From NCBI GenBank assembly GCA_020740775.1, contig JAHEWK010000015.1, forward strand, positions 1,612,001 to 1,676,000: a DNA stretch of 64,000 nt, written 5' to 3'. The translations under genes and the position numbers were made by a program. Within the stretch, counting starts at the first letter, position 1. Each line of letters opens with the position of its first letter. Source of the DNA: Ilyonectria destructans. Its lineage: Eukaryota > Ascomycota > Sordariomycetes > Hypocreales > Nectriaceae. Positions 1-10,740 of this stretch are shown here, piece by piece. The notes beneath the pieces were generated by a model that did no database searches, was not told the origin of the DNA, and saw nothing but the letters and a program-made list of their open reading frames with translations.

Positions 1-1185
1 AATCCTCAGACCCTACCAAGCGGGTACTTGTCATTAAGCAACCAGTCGGTGTTGTGGGGATCATAACGCCCTGGAACTTTCCAGCTGCAATGATTACACG
101 AAAGGTTGCAGCGGCGTTGGCTGCAGGCTGCCCTTGCGTAGTCAAGCCAGCCCCTGAAACCCCTCTCACTGCTCTTGCTCTGGCATCTCTTGCCGCTCAG
201 GCAGGATTTCCCCCGGGCTCGCTCAACATTGTCACAACACAAGCGCATACTATTGACATCGGTCGAGTATTGACGCAACATCCCATTATACGAAAGTTCT
301 CCTTCACAGGGTCTACTGCCGTTGGCAAGCTTCTCGCTATTCAGTGTACTACCACTATGAAGCGTGTTAGTCTAGAGCTGGGAGGCAACGCACCTTTCGT
401 TGTCTTTAACGATGCGGATCTTGAGGCGGCGGCTGAAGCAATCATGGCCAGCAAATTCCGGCTTTCTGGGCAGACATGCGTCTGCGCAAACCGAGTCTAT
501 GCTCAAACGGGCATCTATCAAGAATTGGCCTCCATACTTGCCACAAAGGTCCAGTCCTTGATTCTGGGTCCTGGGGCCGATGCAATGACAACTATCGGCC
601 CCTTGATTACGAAGACTGCTATTGCCCGCGTCGAGGGTCATGTCAAGGATGCAGTCTCAAAAGGAGCCCAGGTGTTAGTAGGTGGAAAAAGAGCATCGGG
701 CCTCGGCGGTGCATTCTTTGAGCCTACTCTTCTTGTTGATGTTCCTGCGGACGCTTTGTGCGCACAAGAAGAAACCTTTGGTCCAGTACTTCCGTTGTTC
801 AAATTCGAAAGGGACCAAGATGCCATCAACTGGGCAAATGACACCAATTTTGGTCTGGCTGGTTATTTATTCACCGAGAACGTTCATAAGGCCTGGACAG
901 TGGCTGAAAAGATGGAAGTCGGAATGGTATGCATTCTTCTCTCCCACTTATCGTTTCTCATGCTCACAGAGCCTTCCTCAAGGTTGGTGTAAATACAGGT
1001 CTGATAAGTGACGTTGTCTCCCCTTTTGGCGGTGTAAAAGAAAGTGGTCAAGGACGAGAGGTAAGTACTTACTCCGATTGGAAGGTAAGTGTTATGAGTC
1101 AAAGGCTGATAGATTTTAGGGGTCATATCTGGGGATTGAAGAGTTTCTGATAGTGAAGAGTATTAGTTTTGCGGTCAAGGCTTGA
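1..1185 (+). CDS. Succinate-semialdehyde dehydrogenase, 3' part (5' end outside window)
   Basis: Oxidises succinate semialdehyde to succinate with NAD(P)+, the last step of the GABA shunt. The reading frame is already open at base 3 and runs into the window without a start codon, so the N-terminal part lies upstream. Seen directly: the ITPWNFP segment of aldehyde dehydrogenases, the FTGSTAVGK cofactor region, the glutamate in LELGGNAP (general base) and the catalytic cysteine in [10 protein letters not shown], which is the SSADH-type signature. Two introns end the gene: 927-982 (56 bp) and 1061-1119 (59 bp). Splicing them restores GMVGVNTG and [14 protein letters not shown] and then a short C-terminus stopping at 1183-1185. 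An unspliced reading would stop early at 992. The subfamily call (SSADH rather than another ALDH) rests on these motifs. Its GABA-related role fits the amine-catabolism genes 31-38 kb away, but a link is inference. Confidence 0.9.
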
Positions 1186-2700
1186 CAAAAGTACTTTGAC
1201 ACCTTTCCTGTTACCACAGAAATATTCTAGATGTTCTTCTACGTCGCAATATCTAGGGAGTAAAAAGAGGTTGTCAATATACAGCCCGGCTGGCCCATAG
1301 AATCATCCCATATCTCTAATGTATTCCCCTGGTATCTCGGCTACGATAGTCTAGCATAGGAGGTGCAGATCAGTTTAATTCTAGGCTCTATTAGGATCTG
1401 CCTTATTAAAAGGAGTGCAGAAGCTAGAATCTATCCTGTCAGCAACCCTGACATTATAGATATTGCTGATTAAGAATATCAAGGCTTTATCTTTAATATA
1501 TACAATATCTTTTTTAAGATCTTACTCTTGTTATTTGCCGAGGGTTTCAATCCCAATCCTATCCCTGAAGGAGAATAGGGTATTATTGCTCAGACCTTCC
1601 TTATATACTTACACAATCCCCTTATACACTACATATCACTGGCAACATGAAATCCAGTTATCTCCTACCTAAAGAATCACAATTTATTATCCCTGAAACT
1701 AAGTAGCTGCATCTCTATTTTCTTTATCTTTAAGACTGTAACTATTGGTTTAGTTTTAACTGAAATAGAGGATACATTAATTTCTGCCACTTAGCTACAC
1801 TGATAAATAAGGAAGAGTGCAGCATCTTGCAGTAGCAAATCATCTTGGGCAAGATAGATGGCTCTGCTAAGTCGTCGCTTCACATTCGCCTGCTCCATTC
1901 GTCGTGCAACAGGAATCTGATATCCAAACCGGCACTCACCGATCGCATCAACATTTTCCTCCACGTATACTTCAGCAAGGAGCATCGATTCCTTCTCGTC
2001 TACCTGAAAGACCTCGACGGATTTGAACGAAGCAGCACCGGGGGGAAGGTCATGAAGTTCATTGACAGTTTCAATTCCGCTACTTTGTAGGGAGTGGCGC
2101 CCGCGATCTCTTGTTTGACTAAGGTGATAGACTCAATCAAAAACAACCTCATGGCATTCTATCTTCATAGGTACAAAAGTTGTCCGAAGAAACTTCAACA
2201 TACCTAGGTACGCAAGCTGGTTGGTTCTAGCATGGATACGTGGAGCAAGGCAGACTTGAAATCTCTGTTCCTGTATTTAAATATCCCCTTTGGCTTCCCT
2301 CTGTCCTCTCTAACAGTCTAAGGGCTGAGGAAAGATAGCTAGTTGTGCTTACATGCTCAGAATTTAAATCACCCCACCAGGTGTTAATCTTCTCATCCTC
2401 ATGACCCATCCTCTCATTTATGACACGCCTCATTCATCACATTGAACCGGCTTTGATAAAGGTGATCTTGGTGGAGACTGCTTCAGTGACTTAGGTGATG
2501 GTACAATGTTGTAAGTAATCTAATTACCGACATGTTCTATTTCCAGATTCCCTTTCACATCCCTGGGAGACAGAGCAAATTTCTAACAAATTTTGGCAGA
2601 CATATGAAAACAAATAAAACAGTTTGAGATGAAACCAATGTTATAAAATCACAAGGGCGCACATAGATGTTACACCCGGTGCCGCAGCTAGGGTCAGGGA
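1186..2700. other. Intergenic, partly AT-rich
   Basis: No gene recognised. About 1300-1790 is AT-rich with many TTA/CTA words, the look of a transposon remnant altered by RIP. Around 1794-2090 both strands stay open for 65-80 codons but neither product is recognisable. Confidence 0.5.
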
Positions 2701-4686
2701 TCAATTAGCCAAGAGCACAACGGCCAAAGCAATCCCTACAGCGAGCGCATGCTTGTATCCACGCAAACTGGCGCCACTGCTTTCAGCCGAAAAGTCCTCT
2801 TTGATAAGGAAACCAGGGTCGTAACTTTCAACACGAGTATCGTTAGTCTCGCCGTCCCAACAATACCGGTCATAGCAAGTACGACACGCATCAGGGGCAG
2901 CTTGTCCTGATTTCCACCAACTCCTGCTCAGGATCGCGCAAGCGACACACACAGGCCACTCTTGGTCCAGGGTGGCGTTGCCTTGAGTGGCCGAGTTGAA
3001 GCCGTTTGTGATGATTGCATCCCGTTGCTCGATGGAATAGGATGACTTGAACGTGGAGACATTGCTAAAGGTCGTGTAGGGGGCATTCGGGATGTAGACA
3101 ACCAGAGGTGGCACAACCTGTCCTGTAGAGAGCGTGAAGTTGTTCGCATCGCAGCCGAACATGGTCGGACGTTGGTTCAGGCGGTTGTTGACAAAGGTCT
3201 CAGCAGAAGGTACAGGAGGAAACAGGGTACCGTTGCTAATATCTTCCAAGGAGCGTTCATACGAGGCACGCAGGGCAGTGCCATTAGGCCAGTTGTTGCC
3301 CGTGTCGGCAGAGGAGTCAACAGCAAAGATGACGTCGACGCTGCGCATGGGTTGGATCAAGGGATGGAGGGGAAGATTTTGCAAATCCTCGCCACCGTCC
3401 ACCAGCGACAGCTGGAAATCCTTGTGGTTGGGGTTTGTAGAGGGGTTCCAGCCCAAAAATGGGTTGGGTGAATATTGAGCAATGTCGTTTTCTGCACCGT
3501 CGAGGGCTTTAAGGATGTTTTTCACGGCCTCTGTAACGAAGTCGGGAATATCGGAAGCCTCACCGACGGCGGTAACGTTCTGAAGCAAGAATTGGTTGAA
3601 GAGGGATGAAGAGGTACCCATCACGAAGCCGAATTGGTCAAAGCCACGGACGCACACGCCGTCGTGTGGTATGGAACCCTTGGTGAAGTTGGAGGCTAGC
3701 CAGCGCAAGGGAGCGAATCCATATGTTGTGGGATCCCAGGTACCGAGTTCATAAGGATTGAACTCGAAGACGGTGGCGTTGGATGATATGATTCGGTCAC
3801 CGGGAGCTCGACCATCGGCAACAAGGATAGGAAATGGCGTGTCGGCGTCCTGGAAATTAGAGGAATCCTGGATTGACGAGAATGTGTAGGCTGGGCCACC
3901 TCGAGCATCGTTAATGAGTTGATATGAGAGAGCACGACCCCAGAAGTCGGTAAGGGACGTATCCCAGCCGTGCCCCTTGCTGGTGACGTCTGCGACGATT
4001 TCAGTCCAATACTCGACTGTATTCAGGGCTCCAATCCCTGACTCCTTTGGTCCCTTGAAAATGGAGCGGTCGAAGCGCCAAAGAGCAGATTCATCACTGC
4101 CGCGTTGCAGGTCGGGAATCGAAGAGAAGTTGTTTGCAAACATGGAGCTGACGAGCCAGCCTCCGCCAGAGAGACCGGCGAGGTAAGTCGACGCCTGCAA
4201 GAGACCACTGACAGCGTTCTCATTGCCGTTGCGGGCGTCAGCAGCCGACAAGAAGCCGGCGCCGTTCATGAGGGCGCGATAGCCGCCGCCAGACATGGCG
4301 ATGCCAATGTTGGGGAGCGCCGTGGTGTTATCGCCAATGCCGTTAATGTAAGATTTGGCGTCGAAGTGTGGGATAGCAGCCTTCTCGAGGAGCGCGCGCA
4401 GAGGACTGATGGTGTTGTTCCTGCGGATAAAAATCCACGAAGCTTCCTCTTTTGACAACGTGTCTGCCGCACGAATGACGGGTCGGTTTTGGGGGCAGTC
4501 GACAACCTTAGGGGAATACTCGCCGCTAGGAGAGTCTGGCAGAGCTCGTAATGAGAGGTCGGTCCCTGCCACGGAAATGCCATGGGAAGCTTCGCGACGA
4601 GCCGCAGCCAATCCATGAGCATCAACATTGCCGACACAAAGTAGATTCAAGGCCAAGATGGCCGAGACGCACCACGACCGAGCCAT
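2701..4686 (-). CDS. Lysophospholipase / phospholipase B, secreted and probably GPI-anchored
   Basis: Hydrolyses acyl esters of (lyso)phospholipids at the cell surface or outside the cell. Single exon, 661 aa. The frame is open further upstream to 4737, but that codon is TTG; the first ATG is at 4686 and is followed by a classical signal peptide (MARSWCVSAILALNLL, cut near VDAHG). The catalytic domain shows the oxyanion segment SGGGYRALMNG, the nucleophile serine in GLSGGGWLVSS, and the catalytic aspartate in SLVDGGEDLQNLP, as in fungal PLB / cytosolic PLA2-type enzymes. Many N-x-S/T sites point to glycosylation. The C-terminus has a cysteine-rich stretch (CVACAILSRSWW, CRTCYDRYCW), then a serine-rich spacer and a hydrophobic tail (ALAVGIALAVVLLAN), which is a GPI-anchor signal. 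Length is normal for the family. Upstream on the minus strand is a pyrimidine-rich leader. Confidence 0.93.
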   Translation of the reverse strand: MARSWCVSAILALNLLCVGNVDAHGLAAARREASHGISVAGTDLSLRALPDSPSGEYSPKVVDCPQNRPVIRAADTLSKEEASWIFIRRNNTISPLRALLEKAAIPHFDAKSYINGIGDNTTALPNIGIAMSGGGYRALMNGAGFLSAADARNGNENAVSGLLQASTYLAGLSGGGWLVSSMFANNFSSIPDLQRGSDESALWRFDRSIFKGPKESGIGALNTVEYWTEIVADVTSKGHGWDTSLTDFWGRALSYQLINDARGGPAYTFSSIQDSSNFQDADTPFPILVADGRAPGDRIISSNATVFEFNPYELGTWDPTTYGFAPLRWLASNFTKGSIPHDGVCVRGFDQFGFVMGTSSSLFNQFLLQNVTAVGEASDIPDFVTEAVKNILKALDGAENDIAQYSPNPFLGWNPSTNPNHKDFQLSLVDGGEDLQNLPLHPLIQPMRSVDVIFAVDSSADTGNNWPNGTALRASYERSLEDISNGTLFPPVPSAETFVNNRLNQRPTMFGCDANNFTLSTGQVVPPLVVYIPNAPYTTFSNVSTFKSSYSIEQRDAIITNGFNSATQGNATLDQEWPVCVACAILSRSWWKSGQAAPDACRTCYDRYCWDGETNDTRVESYDPGFLIKEDFSAESSGASLRGYKHALAVGIALAVVLLAN

Positions 4687-5883
4687 GGCGATGTAACGCA
4701 CCAGGATGGGGAAGAAAAGAGAGACTGATGATAGCAATGCAGAAAAGTGAAATACTGAAATGAGAGAAAGAATAGTGACGAGACCAGGAGAGACTGCAGA
4801 AGGAAGGACTTGGATGAGATGATTTTATTGCAGTTTCGTTGCCGCACTCACGACATAGATATAGCACCACAAGCATCAGTGACAGGAGGCCTGTAGAGCG
4901 AGCGAACAATACTTTGTAACACAGGATGACCCTGGTGGAGACTTAAAACCAGGGACGAACCAATTGACAATTCACCGATCCCTGTTTATACGCGACAACC
5001 AATCAAGTTTGAGAAGGGCCTGGATATCCGCGGATTCGGTAACTTGAGCCTAGGCTAAAAATCCTCTTAAGTGGACCAGATCGAGCCGGCGTTGCCGGGT
5101 TCTCCGAGACCCTTAGCTGGGGCCACGGTGATTAGATAGTGTGAGTAGGTGATCGAGGCCTCCCCGTGTTCAACTCGAGCAGTGCAAGGCTGCGATTTTT
5201 GTCACGCTCCTATATGTTGCTTCTCAGCTGCTTTCCAAGCTAAGTGGTGACTACCCTATTCCTCACTCACGAGACTTTTCTGCGCTTCGGTCTCATTTGC
5301 GTTTACGCCTTTGCCTTCACATGGCTGTGATGCATGTCCTTCTCCATTTGTCATTTCAAGATGCCGAGAGTATATCGTAATTCTAGTCCTAGCTTCCCAC
5401 TGAAGATCCCGAACGCGCCGTAGGCTTGGTCTCCACCTTACTGCCGCATGTCAAGCATGGCATGGGTATTCGTTGATCGCTTGGGAGAGACATGACGATA
5501 TACGAATAAGCGACTGTCGGCCTTGTGAGAAACCTTAGTTCTCCGGGTCCCCCCTTTTCACTACGATAGAGTTGGCGTCGCGAAGTCCGAGATGGTGTGG
5601 GCCAAACCAATTAATGACTGTGCGTGAATGCGGCTATTTGCAAAAGGACCATACGAGAAGGGAGACATTGAGTCCAAGCGGCGAGGGACCGTGTTGTCCA
5701 TATTCTGCCGGCGTTCCACGACACCGGACACTCTACCTAGTATTTAACTCATCGGCGCCCCTCTATCGCTACTATGATTGTTCACCAGTCCATCTATAAA
5801 GTAGCTCTTACTCTCTCTCTCAAACTATACAACAACGACCTCAATCTTCTGTATCCTTGCCACCCCAGTTTGCCAGAGTCAAG
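4687..5883. other. Intergenic: leaders of the phospholipase B and PMP3 genes
   Basis: Contains the pyrimidine-rich 5' leader of the minus-strand phospholipase gene (about 4690-4850) and the promoter of the plus-strand PMP3 gene. Short open frames here have no recognisable product. Confidence 0.5.
5795..5800 (+). promoter_or_regulatory. TATA box of the PMP3 gene
   Basis: TATAAA lies 84 bp upstream of the PMP3 start codon, followed by a CT-rich run (5806-5823) of the kind found at fungal transcription starts. Confidence 0.5.
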
Positions 5884-6173
5884 ATGGCGTTTACCGCAGG
5901 GTATTGTTCTACACTACCTCCTGGACCATCTATTGCCACCAATTTTGGGGTCACTAACCTTCTTCAAGGGATATTTGCAAGATTTTCTTTGCCATTATCC
6001 TTCCTCCTCTCGGTGTGTTTATGGAGCAAGGATGCGGAGGCGATTTCTGGCTGAACGTTTTCCTGACCATTCTGGGTATGTCGATTTTAAACTTGGCGAG
6101 CAATCATATATTGACCGAGGCAGGGTTCATTCCGGGCATTATTCATGCCTTGTATATTATCATTAAGCATTAA
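5884..6173 (+). CDS. PMP3: PMP3-family plasma membrane proteolipid (stress response), 57 aa, three exons
   Basis: Small two-helix plasma-membrane protein that affects membrane potential and tolerance to salt and cold in the family. The exons are too short to stand out as open frames. Exon 1 is 5884-5900, intron 5901-5968 (68 bp), exon 2 is 5969-6075, intron 6076-6123 (48 bp), exon 3 is 6124-6173. The spliced product begins MAFTAGDICKIFFAIILPPL, contains the family hallmark GVFMEQGCGGDFWLN, then FLTILGFIPG and ends HALYIIIKH. Both hydrophobic helices (about residues 8-24 and 33-53) and the central GCG are intact and the length (57 aa) is standard. Introns fall after residue 5 and within the codon before FIPG. 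A TATA box sits 84 bp upstream. The family match is clear along the whole length. Confidence 0.93.
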
Positions 6174-6726
6174 GTGCCACCCCCCATTTGAGGACTGCCT
6201 CATCGCGGGCGTATCTGTTGTTTCGGCTTTGTGCGCTGGGAATAACAACGGAGTTGGTTGAGATGGAGCTCGGAGACGGATCTCAGTATATTGGCGCGTT
6301 AGTATAGTCAGTTGACGCTAGCGATTCCCACTATGTCTCTCTAATCTAAACTCGAAATCGTGAAAACATTGTTGTAACTATTGTTGTTCACATGGAGTAG
6401 ATTGAGGTCTAAGAGGTCACATTGTGATGCCCCATCCGTTGCTTGTAATTACCAATCGTTGCCTCAAACTTTTCGTTCGTGCGCAGCCCGGACCAGAAGA
6501 TGCAATTCAGATACAAGGACACTGATTGGCTCTCGCGTAAAAAATGACCATCTGTGATACCGCCCCTGTCGGACTAAATTAGCATCTGCCTGACTCGCTC
6601 CGTTGAGTGTCAGTTTACGGACGGCCCACCGACTTTAGTACTGTGGAGCTCCTGAAAACCTGAAAACCAGCTTGCCACTCACTCTTCTGCATCTGGATTC
6701 TTATTCCTTACACCGTGTTTCTACCT
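6174..6726. other. Intergenic upstream of the Zn2Cys6 gene
   Basis: About 550 bp with no gene recognised; holds the PMP3 3' end and the promoter of the downstream regulator. Confidence 0.5.
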
Positions 6727-6756
6727 ATGGGACGCAACCAAAACTTACGACAATGA
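6727..6756 (+). promoter_or_regulatory. Short upstream ORF overlapping the regulator's start codon
   Basis: A 9-codon upstream ORF (ATG 6727-6729) ends in TGA at 6754-6756 and shares bases with the main start ATG at 6753-6755 (ATGA arrangement). If it lies in the mRNA it would favour control by translational reinitiation. Transcript start is not known. Confidence 0.45.
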
Positions 6757-8416
6757 CTGCCAGCAATACGGCACCCGCTAAGCCCAAGTTCACGCGTGCC
6801 TCTGGCCCCAAGGTCCGTACAGGCTGTATCACCTGGTAAGTTTTGACATGACCCCTAACACGCTGTCACGCTCCCATTTCATGGCTAACCGAGGCCTTGT
6901 TATCTTGCAGCAAGTAAGTTCGTTTATTCGTCCCCTCGTATCTTTTTACGTATAGAGGCTCGCGTGGCTGATTGTGTTCAGAAATCGACACTTAAAATGC
7001 GACGAAGACCACCCCTTCTGTAGCCGCTGTCGCGATGACAAGGTCAAATGTGACGGCTACGCAATGCCTAAGCCCAAGAAGCCACGCAAACGACGGCAGC
7101 TAAAATCACAAGCTGTAAAGCCAGTTGCACAGTCGATAACATTTATCTCAACCGTCAATGTGTTCCCCTCATTGACAGATCTCGAAAGACACCACTTCCA
7201 GCATTTCTTGCAATGGACGACAACGCAACTTTCAGTTTCTCCAGCTTCGACAAACTTCTGGCTTCGTTATGCCTTCCCAATGGCACACAATTCTGAACCC
7301 ATTAGGTACAGCATGGTCGCCGTGGGTGCCTGTCATCGACTCTTTATGGCCAACTCAATTGGTCATTCGAATCCTTGGGAACTCAAGCGGTTTGCCATTC
7401 ATCAATACAACAAGGCCATTGCATCAATCCTGCCTACCATGGCTGTCAGATCGACATCGAATATGCACTGCATCTTGGTGTGCTGTCTGCTCTTTGTCTC
7501 ATTCGAGAGCCTTTCTGGTCGGTACACCGAACTTTTCAAACATCTCCGCGCCGGCAATGAGATCTTCCACGCACCTCTCTGCGCCTCTACCCCCGAGGAG
7601 CGTGCCGTGACTGAGAAGCTTGTCGAAATGTTCTGCCGACTTGGAGTGGAGTCGTCTAGCTTTATGGATGAACATTGCCTTTCAGGACTGTCGCAATGGT
7701 ATTGTAACAATTCTACCACGAGCACGATATCCTGCCTTCCGTTCAAGAACCTCGACGAAGCTTCATATGAGCTACGGCAGCTGGACCTCCGACAGACAGA
7801 CAAACCTTGGGATGTCGATAGGGAAATGGAATCGACGGACAGCAACGACGAAGTGGGGGCGCCCAGTCTTGTCCTTGACGATGCCTTTCGTCGATGGAAC
7901 TTGCGCTTTGAGGCATTGACTCAGTTCCAGGAAATATATGTATCGACCAAAGCGGGACCGCAACTTCGAAACTTACGCCTACGCCAACAGTTCTGGCAGA
8001 TGACTATCAATGCTTTCTCATCAATAGATGCATTGTCAAATCCTCAAACATTTAACCCTCTCATGGCTGTGGCCGAAAGCGTGGCAGCGCCGTTCATTGA
8101 CATGAATCAACCGACCTTCTCTCTTGATGGCGATCTCATATTTAGTCTTTCTTTAGTTGCGTCAATTGCACATAACGATGGAATCAAGTCACAAGCACTA
8201 GACTTGCTACGCAAGCTAAACCGTCGCGAAGGCATCTGGGATAGCCACGACGTCGTTGAGATGCACGAGTTGATGATGTCTGTTAACCGCGGTGACAGTG
8301 GGCCTGAGGAGCGCGATTGGTGTTACGAAAGGGAAGCACCGGCTGGGATACCTGGGATTATCAAACAGCTACGTACGAGATTAGGCAAGTCAACTAAGAC
8401 TAGCCTAGTCCTATAA
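6753..8416 (+). CDS. Zn2Cys6 fungal-type transcription factor with a 3-nt microexon
   Basis: Nuclear DNA-binding regulator; targets unknown. Exon 1 is 6753-6835, intron 1 6836-6910 (75 bp), microexon 6911-6913 (CAA), intron 2 6914-6981 (68 bp), exon 3 6982-8416; product 506 aa. Splicing gives the zinc cluster GCITCKNRHLKCDEDHPFC, then SRCRDDKVKCDGY: six cysteines spaced C-x2-C-x6-C-x6-C-x2-C-x6-C at about residues 26-53. A basic linker (PKPKKPRKRRQLK) follows. The rest is helical and resembles the loosely conserved 'fungal-specific transcription factor' region. Without the microexon, joining exon 1 to exon 3 gives an immediate stop, and reading through intron 2 also stops, so the microexon is needed. 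A uORF overlaps the start codon. Neighbours (PMP3, a cyclase pseudogene) do not reveal its targets. Confidence 0.88.
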
Positions 8417-8905
8417 GACATTTTCTCCAATATTTGCAAAAGCCCTCTTATACAGACTATGAAATGCTGCTAAACGAGGGTATCCCTGCGTGTCTCGTGG
8501 TGAGATGCAAGGAGACAAGAAGGTGCCATGCCGTCGCGTACGTGGCGTTTTGTTGGCGGGAATTCCATTGTGAAATGTAATGACCCAGCACCAGCAGCCA
8601 TTAGTTCAGGGTGTGCAAGCAGAGCTGTGTAAATGGCGGGACAGACATAGACAGATAACGAGAGACGTGCATGGAGAGAGGGCGCCAGAGTGTCATGCCG
8701 CGTTGGGCGAGTCCCAAATCGCAGCGGGTTGATGACAAGATTTAGCTTTTGCGGTGCGGCAACAAAAAGAAGTGCCTAGAACGGGTATAGGGAAAGCGTT
8801 TGCGCAGGTAGAAATCTTTATGGCTATGATTGGTGATGGTATGAGTTGTCTCCATTGCATGTTGTAGAGCACAGTTGATTTTGGCCTTGATGCTCTTGTG
8901 ACAAA
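8417..8905. other. Intergenic
   Basis: Nothing recognised between the regulator and the 3' end of the cyclase pseudogene. Confidence 0.5.
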
Positions 8906-9670
8906 TTACAGAATCGCAAGCCCATTCACCCGGAAACTCACACCATCTGAACAACGTATTATTAAATATTATCCACTGGTGGTTTTTGAACTTACCGGGG
9001 CAGTTTGCCGGCGAGCTTGTGGAGAAAAGGTCCATTTCTTGCTCTCGCGACACTTTTCAGTCAGCTTCTCCAGCTGAAGCATTTCTCCTAATGGTATGCC
9101 CCAGAGAGAGAGAATGTACTCGTGAAGGTAATATCCTACACGCTGTGTCAGTCTAGTTCGAGACGTAAAAATACTCTCCAATACATACCACCTGTCAGAG
9201 GTCAAGCCTCAAACGTTGGTGCATCGCTAGCAACTGCTGCAAAGTACGAGTCGTGGAACCAATTCAATATGGCGGGCTCTTGAGCCACGCCGGCGAATCT
9301 TATTTCATCGTGGGTTCTGGCGCCCAGCTTGTGTCTTTCTTCTGTAGACCTTCGATGGTAGTCCTGAACCCAACCACTCCTGATGAACAGCATGTACCCA
9401 ATTTTGATATCTCCGTCCTGCGCTTCGGGCCGAATATCAATACCCTGTTCCTTTCCCCAGTCGACAAGCTCATAGAATGTGATTTTGTATGTATCTTAGC
9501 GGTCCAACTTGATGCCTTTGTGCTTTGCGTGCTCGCAATAGTCAAGCAAAACTCTACGACCAGCGATTCCACGTTCGGCCCAATGTTCGATGAATCATTT
9601 CGTGTTAGCATCCGGGCTAACAACTTCGACAGCTTTTTCTTTACCTTTGAAGTCAGTATTCAATAATATG
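8906..9670 (-). pseudogene. Decayed cyclase-family (PF04199-type) hydrolase
   Basis: The minus strand carries the C-terminal half of a putative metal-dependent cyclase/hydrolase. Recognisable blocks are HWAERGIAGRRVLLDYCEHA, then ITFYELVDWGKEQGIDI, FIRSGWVQDYHRRSTEER, RFAGVAQEPAILNWFHDSYF, DAPTFEA and HEYILSLWGIPLGEMLQLE. The frame is broken by stop codons at 9595-9597, 9496-9498 and 9202-9204 (where the family has Trp after FEA), and by a one-base loss in a T run (plus-strand A4 at 9025-9028) within WTFF. Two plausible introns remain, one after the FEA block and one near 8990, followed by a final exon ending at 8906. The N-terminal part with the HxGTHxD-type metal site was not found. Family assignment is from remembered conservation, without alignment. 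Confidence 0.75.
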
Positions 9671-10410
9671 TGCTATGGCTATTTAACCTGCTTAATTGTA
9701 GAACGCTGCAGAGCTGGAGTGGGCAAACTGTGTAAACTTAGCAAAGAGTTCAATAATTTGTCTCCAATAGGCTACATGTAGCGAAACCCATCCTATTGAA
9801 TCCTACTTTATATGTTAAGATTATACAAATCATCGAAAATTAAACTTAGGACCACACTTTGACTTCATGGTGCAAGCATTGCCTTTGGAAAACTGGTCAT
9901 TCTGGAATGTTCAAAGGTGGACTAGAAATCAACCATTAGTGAGTGTCGACAACAAGATACAGTTATCATACTCGATGGGTTCAGCCTTTCCGGTTTGAAT
10001 CTCCTTTGCCGCCGCTGCAACTCGCAGCAGCGTTAGCGAGTTATATTTATCGGGAAGTACTTATGAGTCTAGGGTAGGCTGGCCCTGACTGGTTTTATCT
10101 CGGCAATAAATTAGGCACGTCAAGTTTGAATATGTCGTTACATCTGATAATAGTGGAGGTAAAGATACATGTTGTAAGTCGCTAATATAACTTCTGTATG
10201 CTTTCTTAAGGTGATGAAGTTTCCAGTTTAAGATTAAACAAATGCAGATTTATCTATAATTTAAGTAATTCATACTTGATACTTCTATACCCACAGCGCT
10301 TACCCCGACACAATCCATCCCTTGCACCAATTCTTCAGCTTTGCTTCACAAGAGACAACCTTTCCCTCCCCACCAAGCTTCTTTCACGACACTGGCGATC
10401 CGCCTCAGGC
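9671..10410. other. Intergenic
   Basis: No gene recognised. The left end may hold unrecognisable 5' remains of the cyclase pseudogene; the rest is moderately AT-rich. Confidence 0.45.
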
Positions 10411-10740
10411 CTAAGCATAGCATTGGCCCTCCTTGTAGTATCCGCATCGAACCGAGTAAGGAACGCTGGCGGTCCCCTGCGTAATAGTGCGGTCGTAGTC
10501 CCGAGTCGAGCCCCGAGCGCCGCGGCAGACGGTGCATTTGTTGGTTTCACTGCCTCTGTTTTTGATGCCGACTTCGTTGTTGGCGACGTCTCCACCAATG
10601 TCTCCGCACATAGCGACTGCTTTGAGATCCCGCCACACGTCCAAGTTGCTTGTGCCAGACCACTGGTAGAAGACGGCGCAGTCCTTAGCGACAGCTAGAA
10701 GGGGGCCGGCGGCGAAGATGGCGAGGACTGAAAAGTGCAT
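10411..10740 (-). CDS. Small secreted cysteine-containing protein, 109 aa, unknown function
   Basis: A single-exon frame on the minus strand starting with ATG at 10740. It opens with a clear signal peptide (MHFSVLAIFAAGPLLAVAKD) and the mature part (about 90 aa) has six cysteines (KDC, AMC, NKC, TVC, VRC, GQC), which could make three disulphides. No transmembrane segment follows. Size, signal peptide and cysteine content fit the loose class of fungal small secreted proteins, some of which are effectors. I do not recognise a family and no function is claimed. The opposite strand is also open, so coding status rests mainly on the signal peptide. Confidence 0.55.
   Translation of the reverse strand: MHFSVLAIFAAGPLLAVAKDCAVFYQWSGTSNLDVWRDLKAVAMCGDIGGDVANNEVGIKNRGSETNKCTVCRGARGSTRDYDRTITQGTASVPYSVRCGYYKEGQCYA

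Noticed and set aside
2701..4737. 678-aa version of phospholipase B
   Set aside because: The upstream start codon is TTG; the first ATG is 17 codons later and begins a good signal peptide.
9253..9666. 137-codon plus-strand frame
   Set aside because: Antisense shadow of the cyclase-family pseudogene.
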